Source of the DNA: Actinomycetota bacterium
GTDB lineage: Bacteria; Actinomycetota; Actinomycetes; Nanopelagicales; Nanopelagicaceae
DNA length: 5,671 nt
Assembly: GCA_947457445.1 (NCBI GenBank)
Contig: CANGVO010000070.1
Span: 1 to 5,671 of the forward strand
Direction: 5' to 3'
Shown here: piece by piece, positions 1-5,616 of the stretch
Numbering within the stretch: position 1 is the stretch's first letter
How the letters are laid out: the number at the start of each line of letters is the position of its first letter
Made by a program: the position numbers and the translations under genes
Notes under the pieces: model-generated
What the model saw: the letters and a program-made list of their open reading frames with translations, nothing else
What the model was told of the DNA's origin: nothing
The model's database searches: none

Positions 1-141
1 GATCGCATTTTGACGATCAGACATTTTCATTACTGAGCCTTTTCCAAATTGACGTTCAATCTGGGCGAGCGCGGTGTCGAGCGCCTTTTGGCGATCGGAT
101 GTGTTTTTTTCTTCGGCTTTATTTGCTTTTTCAGCAGCCAC
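1..141 (-). CDS. recA: RecA recombinase, N-terminal 47 codons (partial)
   Basis: This is the beginning of RecA, the ATP-dependent DNA strand-exchange protein that also triggers LexA self-cleavage in the SOS response. Only the N-terminus is in the window; the gene runs off the left edge. Reading the minus strand from a GTG at 141 gives 47 codons with no stop. After a short Lys/Glu/Ala-rich lead, residues 20-40 carry the family hallmark [17 protein letters not shown], which forms the N-terminal helix and the start of the core. The Walker A and B motifs lie outside the window. The GTG start is supported by an AAGGAG Shine-Dalgarno ending 6 nt upstream and by the match to the usual RecA N-terminal length. 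It is divergent from yaaA, with an SOS box between them, so LexA control is expected. Identity is near certain from the hallmark motif. Confidence 0.96.
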   Translation of the reverse strand, partial: MAAEKANKAEEKNTSDRQKALDTALAQIERQFGKGSVMKMSDRQNAI

Positions 142-147
142 GTTTTA

Positions 148-153
148 CTCCTT
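148..153 (-). promoter_or_regulatory. recA ribosome binding site
   Basis: On the minus strand this reads AAGGAG, 6 nt before the GTG at 141. It is a near-perfect Shine-Dalgarno and decides the non-ATG start of recA. Confidence 0.85.
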
Positions 154-282
154 TAGATAAGAACGTCTATGCGTGATGCATATTCGTTGGTAGTCGGCCC
201 AGAAGGTACGGAACTCCAGCGACGGCCTACGAGGCTTATAGAGAGCCTGTGGGCGGAAGTTGGAACCGCTCTGGTTGTGCAG

Positions 283-296
283 GGATAACTTTATCC
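283..296. repeat. 14-bp palindrome next to the SOS box
   Basis: GGATAA-CT-TTATCC is a perfect 6-bp inverted repeat with a 2-bp centre. Its last base is the first base of the SOS box. It could be a second operator or part of a recA/yaaA promoter, and no factor can be named from sequence alone. The symmetry itself is directly visible; the function is inference. Confidence 0.45.
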
Positions 297-309
297 GAAC
301 ATCTGTTCG
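296..309. promoter_or_regulatory. LexA operator (SOS box)
   Basis: CGAACATCTGTTCG fits the Gram-positive/actinobacterial LexA consensus, whose core is GAAC-N4-GTTC (297-308), with symmetrical outer C and G. It lies 155 bp upstream of the recA start and 58 bp upstream of the yaaA start. One LexA dimer bound here could repress recA alone or both divergent genes. The match to consensus is strong and the position next to recA is the expected one; which promoters it controls is inference. Confidence 0.88.
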
Positions 310-353
310 AAAGGTAGCAGGCGGGGCTGACAAGGCTCTCAGGCGTGTCGCGT

Positions 354-360
354 GGGAGGA
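354..360 (+). promoter_or_regulatory. yaaA ribosome binding site
   Basis: GGGAGGA lies 7 nt before the GTG at 368. It is the best Shine-Dalgarno on the plus strand in this region. It selects the GTG at 368 over an in-frame ATG at 260, which would put the SOS box inside the coding sequence. Confidence 0.8.
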
Positions 361-367
361 TGCCCAG

Positions 368-922
368 GTGTTGATCCTGCTGCCGCCATCTGAGAAGAAG
401 AACGCGACGACCAAGCCCACCCCCGCTATTTCGGTCTATACCGGCGTGCTTTACCAGGCTTTGGACTGGGCCAGCCTTTCTATGGCAGCTAAAAAGCGCG
501 GCTTGGGATCAGTTGTAATCATCTCGGCCAAGTACGGCGCCATCCGCCCAGATCAGTTAATTGAAAGCTACAAAATCAAGATTGATAACAAGGCGATGCG
601 CGAGCCAGTGAGCAAAGTTCTGGATGCAATAAAGGCAGATTTGATTGTTGATTGTCGTTCATCAACCTACAAAACCGTCTGGCACTCCCCCGTTGATAAA
701 ACGGTTGAGGTGAGAATTTCTACTGTTGTAGATGGTGTGCGCACTGTGATTACACATATGTCGAAGAAAACCCGCGGTGAAATAACGCGTTGGCTTTTGC
801 AGTCGCGATCGATGGCAAAGACACCGGAGGATTTATATGCGATTGTGTCGGAGAAATACCCATGTGCGCTAACACCCAGCGATGGCGTAGATCCTTGGGT
901 GTTAGAAGTTATAGCGGTTTAA
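368..922 (+). CDS. yaaA: YaaA/UPF0246 peroxide-stress protein, compact form
   Basis: This is a 184-residue member of the YaaA (UPF0246, DUF328) family, whose E. coli member lowers intracellular iron during peroxide stress and so limits DNA and protein damage. Family signatures in order are MLILLPPSEKK at the N-terminus, YTGVLY at 24-29, SAKYGAIRPDQLIESY at 53-68, IVDCRSSTY at 93-101, and SKKTRGEITRWLL at 132-144, which matches the family K(K/A)xRG segment. The GTG start is chosen because the family begins exactly at this motif and has a GGGAGGA site 7 nt upstream. The protein is clearly shorter than E. coli YaaA (about 258 aa). Roughly 60 residues that normally separate the N-terminal strand from the YTG motif are absent, and the segment after the ESY motif is also short. 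It is the only plus-strand gene, divergent from recA across an SOS box, so damage induction is plausible. Family assignment is firm; iron or DNA activity in this short form is inferred. Confidence 0.88.
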   Translation: MLILLPPSEKKNATTKPTPAISVYTGVLYQALDWASLSMAAKKRGLGSVVIISAKYGAIRPDQLIESYKIKIDNKAMREPVSKVLDAIKADLIVDCRSSTYKTVWHSPVDKTVEVRISTVVDGVRTVITHMSKKTRGEITRWLLQSRSMAKTPEDLYAIVSEKYPCALTPSDGVDPWVLEVIAV

Positions 923-936
923 AGGCGAGTAATCAG

Positions 937-1404
937 TTAATTCTTTGCTAAATATCCCCATGCCAAACTAGCGGCGATTGCTACCCAAATTTGATATGGA
1001 ACAAGCAATAGCCCCATAACTAAAGATGCTCGAAATGTTAGAAAGAGCATGGGTAATGTAAGGAGTGCGGTCAAAGTCAACGCAATTGAAGCGGATAGGA
1101 AATTGTGTGGAACGTAAAATTGATTTGCCCAGGTTAGCGCGGCTGCAATGCTTAAACCAAAGAGAACTAGCCATGTGATATTTTCAAAGCGAGTCAGAGA
1201 TTTCGACACCTGATAAGAAGCGATGCCAAGAACCGTGAAGTTATAAGGCCAGATCAATCCGATAATTGCACTTGGTGGTTGCCACGATGGGCGATTGAGA
1301 GATGCATACCAAGATGGCGAAGATGAAACCCAGATGCCCGAACCAAAGGCGTAAATAAATACAAAGAGAATTCCAATAGCGGCGGCAATTAATTTGAAAT
1401 CCAC
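937..1404 (-). CDS. tspO: TspO/MBR family tryptophan-rich membrane protein
   Basis: This is a 155-residue integral membrane protein of the TspO/MBR family, which binds tetrapyrroles and sterol-like ligands. In bacteria these proteins are linked to oxygen-, light- or stress-dependent regulation and porphyrin handling. The sequence predicts five hydrophobic helices: about 4-24, 45-66, 75-93, 103-122 and 128-152. Eight tryptophans are present. Family landmarks are SWYASLNRPSWQPP at 31-44, WPY at 52-54, the QFYVPHN segment at 95-101 and the C-terminal PYQIW at 136-140. Length is normal for the family. The start is a GTG at 1404 with no convincing Shine-Dalgarno; it lies 10 bp after the DUF3046 stop, so translation may depend on the upstream gene. 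It is the last gene of the minus-strand series and converges on yaaA with a 14-bp gap, where I see no hairpin terminator. The family call is solid; the ligand is unknown. Confidence 0.88.
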   Translation of the reverse strand: MDFKLIAAAIGILFVFIYAFGSGIWVSSSPSWYASLNRPSWQPPSAIIGLIWPYNFTVLGIASYQVSKSLTRFENITWLVLFGLSIAAALTWANQFYVPHNFLSASIALTLTALLTLPMLFLTFRASLVMGLLLVPYQIWVAIAASLAWGYLAKN

Positions 1405-1413
1405 GTTACGAAT

Positions 1414-1611
1414 CTATCGGTATTTTTCGGTTTCACTTGGACATTGTTTGCAGACTGCGCGCCAAATTTCATCTGCCTCGAAACCATCTTTCAAAGCCTC
1501 ATCAACTGAGCGACTTCCTAGTTCGCTTATGGCAATGTCTTTGCAGAAAGAAGGAGCCCAAGTCTCTCCGAATGAAAGTGTGATTCTCTCGCGAAGATCA
1601 GAAATGCGCAT
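1414..1611 (-). CDS. DUF3046 family protein
   Basis: This is a 65-residue protein of the actinobacterial DUF3046 family, whose function is unknown. It starts MRISDLRERITLSFGETWA, typical of the family (MRLTxFWERMxxxFG), and carries the conserved core ELGSRSVDEAL at 30-40 followed by EIWRAVC at 48-54. The length is that of the family. It has no signal peptide or membrane helix and looks like a small soluble helical protein. Cysteines at 23, 54 and 57 are present, but I cannot assign metal binding. The ATG lies 12 bp after the tetR stop and has no clear Shine-Dalgarno, so it is probably co-transcribed. In mycobacteria a DUF3046 gene (Rv2738c) sits beside recA, and here it is also close to recA, with tspo and yaaA between. 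This recurrent placement hints at a DNA-repair or recA-linked role, but that is only inference from context. Confidence 0.88.
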   Translation of the reverse strand: MRISDLRERITLSFGETWAPSFCKDIAISELGSRSVDEALKDGFEADEIWRAVCKQCPSETEKYR

Positions 1612-1623
1612 TTAAATCAAAAT

Positions 1624-2151
1624 TTAAAAGAGGGTGCGATCAACTAGCAGTTCGGCTTGTTCCCGGGATTGCGTAGGAGTCAAAGGCTGCATTACTTGAC
1701 CCATCAACCAACGCATGGCAATTCCTGTTCCAGCTGCTGACTTTGTCGCAGTAAATAAGCAGCGAGCGATTTCCAGATAAAGCGTGTGTTCTGAATGCGA
1801 AAGCATCTCGGTAAGTACGGCCTTGTCGTGGGTGCGCATCGCCGCGAGCGCTGGATCACTTGAAATATGGAGCGATAACTTTTCAAGAGCATCTGCGGGT
1901 GTGCCCGCGGTATTAGCAAGTTCGATCATATGTTCAACTTCGGCAGTTATAAGTGCCGTGGTTACGGCGTTCTTGTCGCGGTAATGGTTATACAAAGTTG
2001 CACGCGATACTTCGGATGCATCAGCAATTTCGATCATCGAAATGTTTGATAAACCGAATTTTGCAATTAAAGATTTAGTGCCTTCAAGGATTGCGCCTTC
2101 GGTTCGGCGATGTGTAGCGCCTTGAGTGGCGTACTTAGGCTGCGTCGACAA
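1624..2151 (-). CDS. TetR-family transcriptional regulator
   Basis: This is a 175-residue one-component regulator. Residues about 15-63 form a TetR_N DNA-binding domain: a helix at 18-32, then the helix-turn-helix [21 protein letters not shown] (37-57), followed by RDKNAV, which corresponds to the usual F/Y-x-x-K-x-x-L motif. The remaining 110 residues are helical and would form the ligand-binding and dimerisation domain; the ligand cannot be told from the sequence. The start is uncertain. The TTG at 2151 is adopted because the next in-frame ATG (codon 39) would destroy the HTH domain. That TTG lies inside clgR, giving a 17-bp overlap and no good Shine-Dalgarno, so translational coupling to clgR is likely. 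A 6-bp inverted repeat lies 20 bp upstream (2172-2186) and could be an operator or RNA hairpin. DUF3046 and tspO follow directly and are candidate targets, together with the gene's own operon. Confidence 0.87.
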   Translation of the reverse strand: MSTQPKYATQGATHRRTEGAILEGTKSLIAKFGLSNISMIEIADASEVSRATLYNHYRDKNAVTTALITAEVEHMIELANTAGTPADALEKLSLHISSDPALAAMRTHDKAVLTEMLSHSEHTLYLEIARCLFTATKSAAGTGIAMRWLMGQVMQPLTPTQSREQAELLVDRTLF

Positions 2152-2401
2152 CGGACAACTTCGCGCTCTCGAGAACTTTGAGTTCTAGTGAGACGTTGGC
2201 AATCACAGTTGAAAGTGTTAAGCCGAGCGCTTCGCAAATTGCATTAAGCAACTCTGATGATGCTTCTTTCTGGCCACGTTCTACTTCAGATAAATATCCG
2301 AGTGAAACGCGTGCTTCACGAGCAACATCGCGCAAGGTGCGAGATTGTTCAGTGCGGGCAGCCCGAAGAGTCTGTCCAACAGCGCTACGTAACAACGCCA
2401 T
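2135..2401 (-). CDS. clgR: ClgR-type XRE transcriptional activator of clp protease genes
   Basis: This 88-residue helix-turn-helix protein matches ClgR, the actinobacterial activator of clpP, clpC and other proteolysis and envelope-stress genes. The XRE domain spans about 7-66. The diagnostic stretch is [20 protein letters not shown] (33-52), which is nearly invariant in ClgR and covers the recognition helix and following loop; NAICEALGL follows. The tail after residue 67 is short, so the protein is smaller than many ClgR proteins (mycobacterial ClgR is about 112 aa). It ends in Val-Asp-Ala-Ala. In Streptomyces a C-terminal Ala-Ala marks ClgR for ClpP-dependent removal, so feedback degradation is likely here too. 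The ATG at 2401 has an excellent AAGGAGG site 7 nt upstream and lies 18 bp after the cinA stop. The last 17 bp overlap tetR. The pgsA-cinA-clgR order agrees with the mycobacterial clgR/pgsA3 neighbourhood. Confidence 0.9.
   Translation of the reverse strand: MALLRSAVGQTLRAARTEQSRTLRDVAREARVSLGYLSEVERGQKEASSELLNAICEALGLTLSTVIANVSLELKVLESAKLSVVDAA
2172..2186. repeat. Inverted repeat upstream of tetR start
   Basis: AGAACT-TTG-AGTTCT is a perfect 6-bp inverted repeat with a 3-bp centre. It lies within the last codons of clgR, with its nearer edge 20 bp upstream of the tetR TTG. It could be an operator for the TetR protein or a small mRNA hairpin in the coupling region. It may also be a chance product of the clgR coding sequence. 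Confidence 0.35.
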
Positions 2402-2408
2402 GATGATC

Positions 2409-2415
2409 CCTCCTT
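2409..2415 (-). promoter_or_regulatory. clgR ribosome binding site
   Basis: On the minus strand this reads AAGGAGG, 7 nt before the ATG at 2401. It is the strongest Shine-Dalgarno in the minus-strand series. It lies in the 18-bp cinA-clgR gap and suggests efficient independent translation of clgR. Confidence 0.82.
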
Positions 2416-2419
2416 CTAC

Positions 2420-2917
2420 CTAGTCTTTATCTCGTTGTCTAAGGATACGCGCAAATGAGGCGATCGCGCTGGCTATGGTGGCGTTTCGCACGACCTCACG
2501 TTCACCCGAAAGTGAAAGTTCCATCACCTGGGTTGTCGGACCGACAAATGCCACAAAAACTCGGCCAGCTTCAGAGCCATCTGCAGGACCCGGGCCTGCT
2601 ACTCCCGTTGTTGCAATCGCCCATGTTGAGCCAAATGATTTGTTGGCGCCAAGGCCCATCTGCACAGCAACTTCTTCACTGACAACTGAATGTTCTGCGA
2701 TTGCTCCTTCTTCTACTTGCAAATGTGAAACTTTTACATCTGGGCGATAGGCCGTGATAGATCCGAGGAAGACATCTGATGCGCCCGGAACAATTGTTAG
2801 CGCAGAACTCAATCCACCTGCTGTTAGCGATTCAGCGGTTGAAAGTGTTTCTCCACGGGCGCGCAATGAGTCATGGATTTGCGAGACCAACCCCAAGATC
2901 TCATTTGATATCGCCAC
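2420..2917 (-). CDS. pncC: CinA C-terminal domain / nicotinamide-nucleotide amidohydrolase
   Basis: This 165-residue protein corresponds to the stand-alone CinA C-terminal domain (PncC), which deamidates nicotinamide mononucleotide to nicotinic acid mononucleotide in pyridine-nucleotide salvage. Many genomes label it CinA because of its link to competence operons. Visible motifs are LSTAESLTAGGL (25-36), with the likely catalytic Ser30; VPGASDVFLGSITAY (43-57), with Tyr57 and Lys62 at conserved positions; the VSEEVAVQM segment (79-87); and ATTGVAGPGPADG (102-114). The N-terminal molybdopterin-binding-like domain of full-length CinA is absent, so this is the short form usual in actinobacteria. 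The GTG at 2917 is adopted; it has only a weak GGAAA upstream and lies 11 bp after the pgsA stop. The clgR gene follows after 18 bp. Family call is very secure; NMN deamidation in this organism is inferred from family. Confidence 0.9.
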   Translation of the reverse strand: MAISNEILGLVSQIHDSLRARGETLSTAESLTAGGLSSALTIVPGASDVFLGSITAYRPDVKVSHLQVEEGAIAEHSVVSEEVAVQMGLGANKSFGSTWAIATTGVAGPGPADGSEAGRVFVAFVGPTTQVMELSLSGEREVVRNATIASAIASFARILRQRDKD

Positions 2918-2928
2918 AGAATTTCCAA

Positions 2929-3474
2929 TCAGCTTTTAGAAGTGAAAGCCGATCGTACATAGTACGCACCGGTAACGATAGTAAGAGCAATGGCGATATA
3001 CATAAACCCATCTCGGAACCAGTACAGATCTGAGTTTAGGGGCAGAACATAGAAACCTGTGCCAAATCCTTGGAACGCTGCTTTCACTTTGCCACCTTTA
3101 TTGGCCGGAATAACTCCACGTTTAACAATCGCTAATCGAAATATGGTTATTCCAATTTCGCGCGCAAGAATAACAATAGTTATCCACCAAGGCATTCGCT
3201 CTAAAATAGATAAGCAAATCATCGCTGTTCCGACCATCGCCTTATCGGCAACAGGATCCAGGAATTTTCCGAGCTCTGTTATTTGCTGGCGACTACGAGC
3301 TAATTTTCCATCAACTATATCTGTCAAACCAAGGATGAAGAAGATCCACCAAGAAATTATCTGCCAGTTGTAATCATCGCCGCCATTCATAAATAATGCG
3401 ATCGCACCGAAAGGAATTAAAAGTAACCTAGCAATTGTAAGAGAGTTAGGTGTTATGAATGCAGGTACGTTCAT
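2929..3474 (-). CDS. pgsA: CDP-diacylglycerol--glycerol-3-phosphate phosphatidyltransferase
   Basis: This 181-residue membrane enzyme belongs to the CDP-alcohol phosphatidyltransferase family. It probably makes phosphatidylglycerol phosphate from CDP-diacylglycerol and glycerol-3-phosphate, the first committed step to phosphatidylglycerol and cardiolipin. The complete active-site signature D-x2-DG-x2-AR-x8-G-x3-D-x3-D is seen at 52-77, with aspartates at 52, 55, 73 and 77 as metal ligands and catalytic residues. [13 protein letters not shown] at 9-21 and [10 protein letters not shown] at about 104-113 are typical of the PgsA branch. Several hydrophobic segments surround these motifs. The ATG at 3474 overlaps the rimO stop in an ATGA arrangement, indicating translational coupling. 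Actinobacteria carry several paralogues (PgsA1-A3, phosphatidylinositol-phosphate synthase), so the exact alcohol substrate is less certain than the family. Its place next to cinA and clgR favours the PgsA3-like type seen beside clgR in mycobacteria. Confidence 0.88.
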   Translation of the reverse strand: MNVPAFITPNSLTIARLLLIPFGAIALFMNGGDDYNWQIISWWIFFILGLTDIVDGKLARSRQQITELGKFLDPVADKAMVGTAMICLSILERMPWWITIVILAREIGITIFRLAIVKRGVIPANKGGKVKAAFQGFGTGFYVLPLNSDLYWFRDGFMYIAIALTIVTGAYYVRSAFTSKS

Positions 3475-4853
3475 AGCTGGCGAGCCACCAAATCTGCACC
3501 CATTGAATCTATGATCACCGCATCAATATATTGGCCAACTTTGAAATTGGTATCAATAAAAGAGGTTGTTCCATCAACTTCTGGACCCTGATGAGCCGCG
3601 CGCCCTTCTTGCAATTCACTATCTTCGATAAGTACTCGAACCGTCTCACCGATACGGGCCGCAGCACGTTGTGAAACCATCTCATCGGCTAAAGATGACA
3701 GTGATTCCACGCGAGATTTAATTAAATCCTCATCGACTTTATTACTCAGATCTAGCGCCTCAGTATTGTCTTCATCTGAGTAACCAAAAATTCCAATAGC
3801 ATCCAACTTTGCTGCACTGATGAAATTCGCTAAATCATCGAAATCTTCTTGCGTCTCACCAGGGAAGCCAACGATAAAGTTAGAGCGAATTCCAGCTTCT
3901 GGTGAAAGTGCGCGAATCTGATTGATTAAGTGCAGGAATTTCTCTGAATCGCCGAAACGGCGCATCCGTCGCAGAACTGTTGGGCTGGTATGTTGGAAAG
4001 ATAAATCAAAATATGGCGCGACTTTTTCGGATTCGATCATCGCCTGCAGCAAAGATGGGCGCATTTCTGCTGGTTGTAAATAAGAAAGACGAACTCTTTC
4101 GACGCCTTCAATCGCAGCGAATTCAGGCAAGATTTTCTCCATCAACTTCAAATCACCCAAATCTTTTCCATATGAAGTTGTATTTTCGCTAACTAAGAAA
4201 AGTTCACTTACGCCATTTTGGGCAAGCCAACGACCTTCTTCTATGATCTCAGTCGGCTTACGGGAAATAAATGAACCTCGAAAATATGGGATAGCGCAGA
4301 ATGAACAACGACGGTCGCAGCCCGATGCAATTTTCAGAGGCGCCCAAGGTGCCTGCCCCAAGCGTTTGCGAAATAGTGAACCGCCTGCACCAAGAGAAGA
4401 TGCATATGCTTCATCGCGCGCCGCTGGACGATCAGCGGGCGCAATCGGCAAAAGTGATCTGCGATCACGCGGTACATGAGGCGTGTGTGCATTTCCTGAA
4501 ACTATTGATTGCAATCTTGCTGAAATATCTTGATAGTCATCAAAACCTAAAATTCCATCTGCCTCAGGAAGGGCCTTGGCGAGCTCTTGACCGTAACGCT
4601 CAGCCATACAGCCAACAGCCACAACCGCTCGCGTCGTACCGTGACCCTTGAGGGAATTTGCTTCCAGTAAAGCGTCAATGGAATCTTTTTTAGCGGATTC
4701 AATAAATCCGCAGGTATTTACAACTGCAACTTCAGCTTCTTCAACATCGGAAACCAAGGTCCAGCCATCGGCAGCTAGTCGGCCGGCAAGTTCTTCGGAG
4801 TCAACTTCGTTGCGGGCACAGCCCATCGTGACGATTGCAACCGTGCGACTCAT
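3471..4853 (-). CDS. rimO: Ribosomal protein S12 methylthiotransferase RimO
   Basis: This 460-residue radical-SAM enzyme adds a methylthio group to the conserved aspartate of ribosomal protein S12 (D88 in E. coli numbering). Domain order is as expected. The N-terminal methylthiotransferase domain binds one [4Fe-4S] cluster through Cys12 ([11 protein letters not shown]), Cys48 (NTCGFIESA) and Cys82 (VGCMAERY). The radical-SAM core has the CxxxCxxC cluster at Cys179, Cys183 and Cys186, followed by [14 protein letters not shown]-terminal TRAM domain starts near residue 395. QGPEVDG near the TRAM domain, in place of the MiaB pattern, and the [11 protein letters not shown] start favour RimO. The ATG at 4853 is chosen over an in-frame GTG at 4946 because the family begins at this motif and the longer form would overlap the rodZ-like gene by 65 bp. 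It has no clear Shine-Dalgarno and follows rodZ by 28 bp. It overlaps pgsA by 4 bp. Confidence 0.94.
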   Translation of the reverse strand: MSRTVAIVTMGCARNEVDSEELAGRLAADGWTLVSDVEEAEVAVVNTCGFIESAKKDSIDALLEANSLKGHGTTRAVVAVGCMAERYGQELAKALPEADGILGFDDYQDISARLQSIVSGNAHTPHVPRDRRSLLPIAPADRPAARDEAYASSLGAGGSLFRKRLGQAPWAPLKIASGCDRRCSFCAIPYFRGSFISRKPTEIIEEGRWLAQNGVSELFLVSENTTSYGKDLGDLKLMEKILPEFAAIEGVERVRLSYLQPAEMRPSLLQAMIESEKVAPYFDLSFQHTSPTVLRRMRRFGDSEKFLHLINQIRALSPEAGIRSNFIVGFPGETQEDFDDLANFISAAKLDAIGIFGYSDEDNTEALDLSNKVDEDLIKSRVESLSSLADEMVSQRAAARIGETVRVLIEDSELQEGRAAHQGPEVDGTTSFIDTNFKVGQYIDAVIIDSMGADLVARQL

Positions 4854-4881
4854 TGAGCAGATGTTACAGGGTTTGAATGAA

Positions 4882-5616
4882 TTACTTTGCTCTAAAAGTC
4901 TTGCGGACCTCTTGATTACGCTCTCCGAGCGGGGCAAGCGCCTCACCGTTTAGATTGAGATCCAAGTCCCCGGCATTGCTCAGATAAACACTGATCGAAG
5001 TTGGTGCACTGAAACTCTTCACGTCGCCCTGAAAAAGTGGTCCCTTATATAAATGTTGTCCGTCAACGACTACATCTATATTTGAATTTCCACGGGTAGC
5101 CGAAATCGTTAATTTCACTTCGCCTGAAGTTGCAGGTACTTGTGTAACTTCAACCGTAGGGGTTACTTCAACCTTTGGTGATGATACTGGAGTTGGGGCC
5201 TTCGATTCAGAAACTTTCGGTATGACCGTAGTTTTCGAATTGGAGATAACTATTTGGCCTCCGGCAATTGCAGCCAAGATCACAATTGACGAGATTGCAA
5301 GTGGTTTCCAAGAAAGAGTCTTGCGTTCGGTCGGAAGTCGAGTGACATTATTCTCCACTAACATGTCATGAATTTTTCGTGACTCCGTTGAGTGTTCTTC
5401 GTTATACATATCAATCAGCATTTGGGCATCGACCGAAATTTTAGGTGCGATGTTACGTAAATGTCCGCGAGCGTATGTATCTCCCCCGCAATGAACAAAA
5501 TTATTTTTCTCGATTTCTTTTATTAATCCGGGGCGAATGCTTGTTGCCTCGGCGAGTTCGTCAATGCTAAGGCCAGCGCTCTCGCGCGCACCTTGCAAAA
5601 ATTCACCTAGCGACAT
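4882..5616 (-). CDS. RodZ-like HTH membrane protein with DUF4115 domain
   Basis: This 244-residue protein has the RodZ architecture. A cytoplasmic helix-turn-helix domain at about 3-72 contains [20 protein letters not shown], the [10 protein letters not shown] motif at 48-57 and the following helix. A basic juxtamembrane stretch is followed by one membrane helix (106-125). Then comes a Thr/Pro/Val/Ser-rich linker (about 126-165) and an extracytoplasmic beta domain (about 167-240, DUF4115). RodZ links cytoskeletal and cell-wall elongation machinery in rod-shaped bacteria. In actinobacteria without MreB the role is unclear, so I leave the symbol empty. The length is modest for the family. The ATG at 5616 is the first codon of the usual family start; its Shine-Dalgarno is weak. 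It is the first visible gene of the minus-strand series, 28 bp ahead of rimO. The HTH in this family is generally used for protein contact as much as for DNA binding. Confidence 0.86.
   Translation of the reverse strand: MSLGEFLQGARESAGLSIDELAEATSIRPGLIKEIEKNNFVHCGGDTYARGHLRNIAPKISVDAQMLIDMYNEEHSTESRKIHDMLVENNVTRLPTERKTLSWKPLAISSIVILAAIAGGQIVISNSKTTVIPKVSESKAPTPVSSPKVEVTPTVEVTQVPATSGEVKLTISATRGNSNIDVVVDGQHLYKGPLFQGDVKSFSAPTSISVYLSNAGDLDLNLNGEALAPLGERNQEVRKTFRAK

Larger units (their letters stand above)
142..367. other. recA-yaaA divergent intergenic region
   Basis: This 226-bp spacer is the longest non-coding stretch in the window and looks slightly more G+C-rich (about 55% over 181-300) than the flanking genes. 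It contains an SOS box at 296-309, an adjoining palindrome at 283-296, and ribosome binding sites at both ends. The part transcribed ahead of recA also has short inverted repeats: AGGCT/AGCCT at 232-236 and 244-248, and AACC/GGTT at 264-267 and 273-276. The stems are only 4-5 bp, so a structured leader is possible but weak. I could not assign -35/-10 hexamers with confidence. Open frames crossing it on either strand have no recognisable family and no good start, so I regard it as non-coding. Confidence 0.75.

Noticed and set aside
169..180. Four-codon minus-strand mini-ORF (Met-His-His-Ala) in the recA leader, a possible leader peptide
   Set aside because: It has no Shine-Dalgarno, and one tiny frame in a 226-bp spacer is expected by chance.
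260..367. 36-residue N-terminal extension of yaaA from an ATG at 260
   Set aside because: The extension has no family similarity and no Shine-Dalgarno, and it would place the SOS box inside the coding region. The GTG at 368 has GGGAGGA 7 nt upstream and begins exactly at the family motif.
145..420. Minus-strand open frame covering the recA-yaaA spacer and the yaaA start
   Set aside because: The translation shows no recognisable domain. It runs across the SOS box and the well-supported yaaA start, so it is an accidental open frame.
923..936. Possible terminator between the converging yaaA and tspO genes
   Set aside because: The gap is 14 bp, and I found no stem-loop or T-tract in it or just around it.
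2208..2849. Direct repeat GTTGAAAGTGTT at 2208-2219 and 2838-2849
   Set aside because: Both copies are inside coding sequence (clgR and cinA) and encode Leu-Ser-Thr type codons. Twelve bases shared in this context look coincidental.
4854..4946. 31-residue N-terminal extension of rimO from a GTG at 4946
   Set aside because: It would overlap the rodZ-like gene by 65 bp, and the extra residues are not part of the RimO family. The ATG at 4853 starts just before the conserved [11 protein letters not shown] motif.
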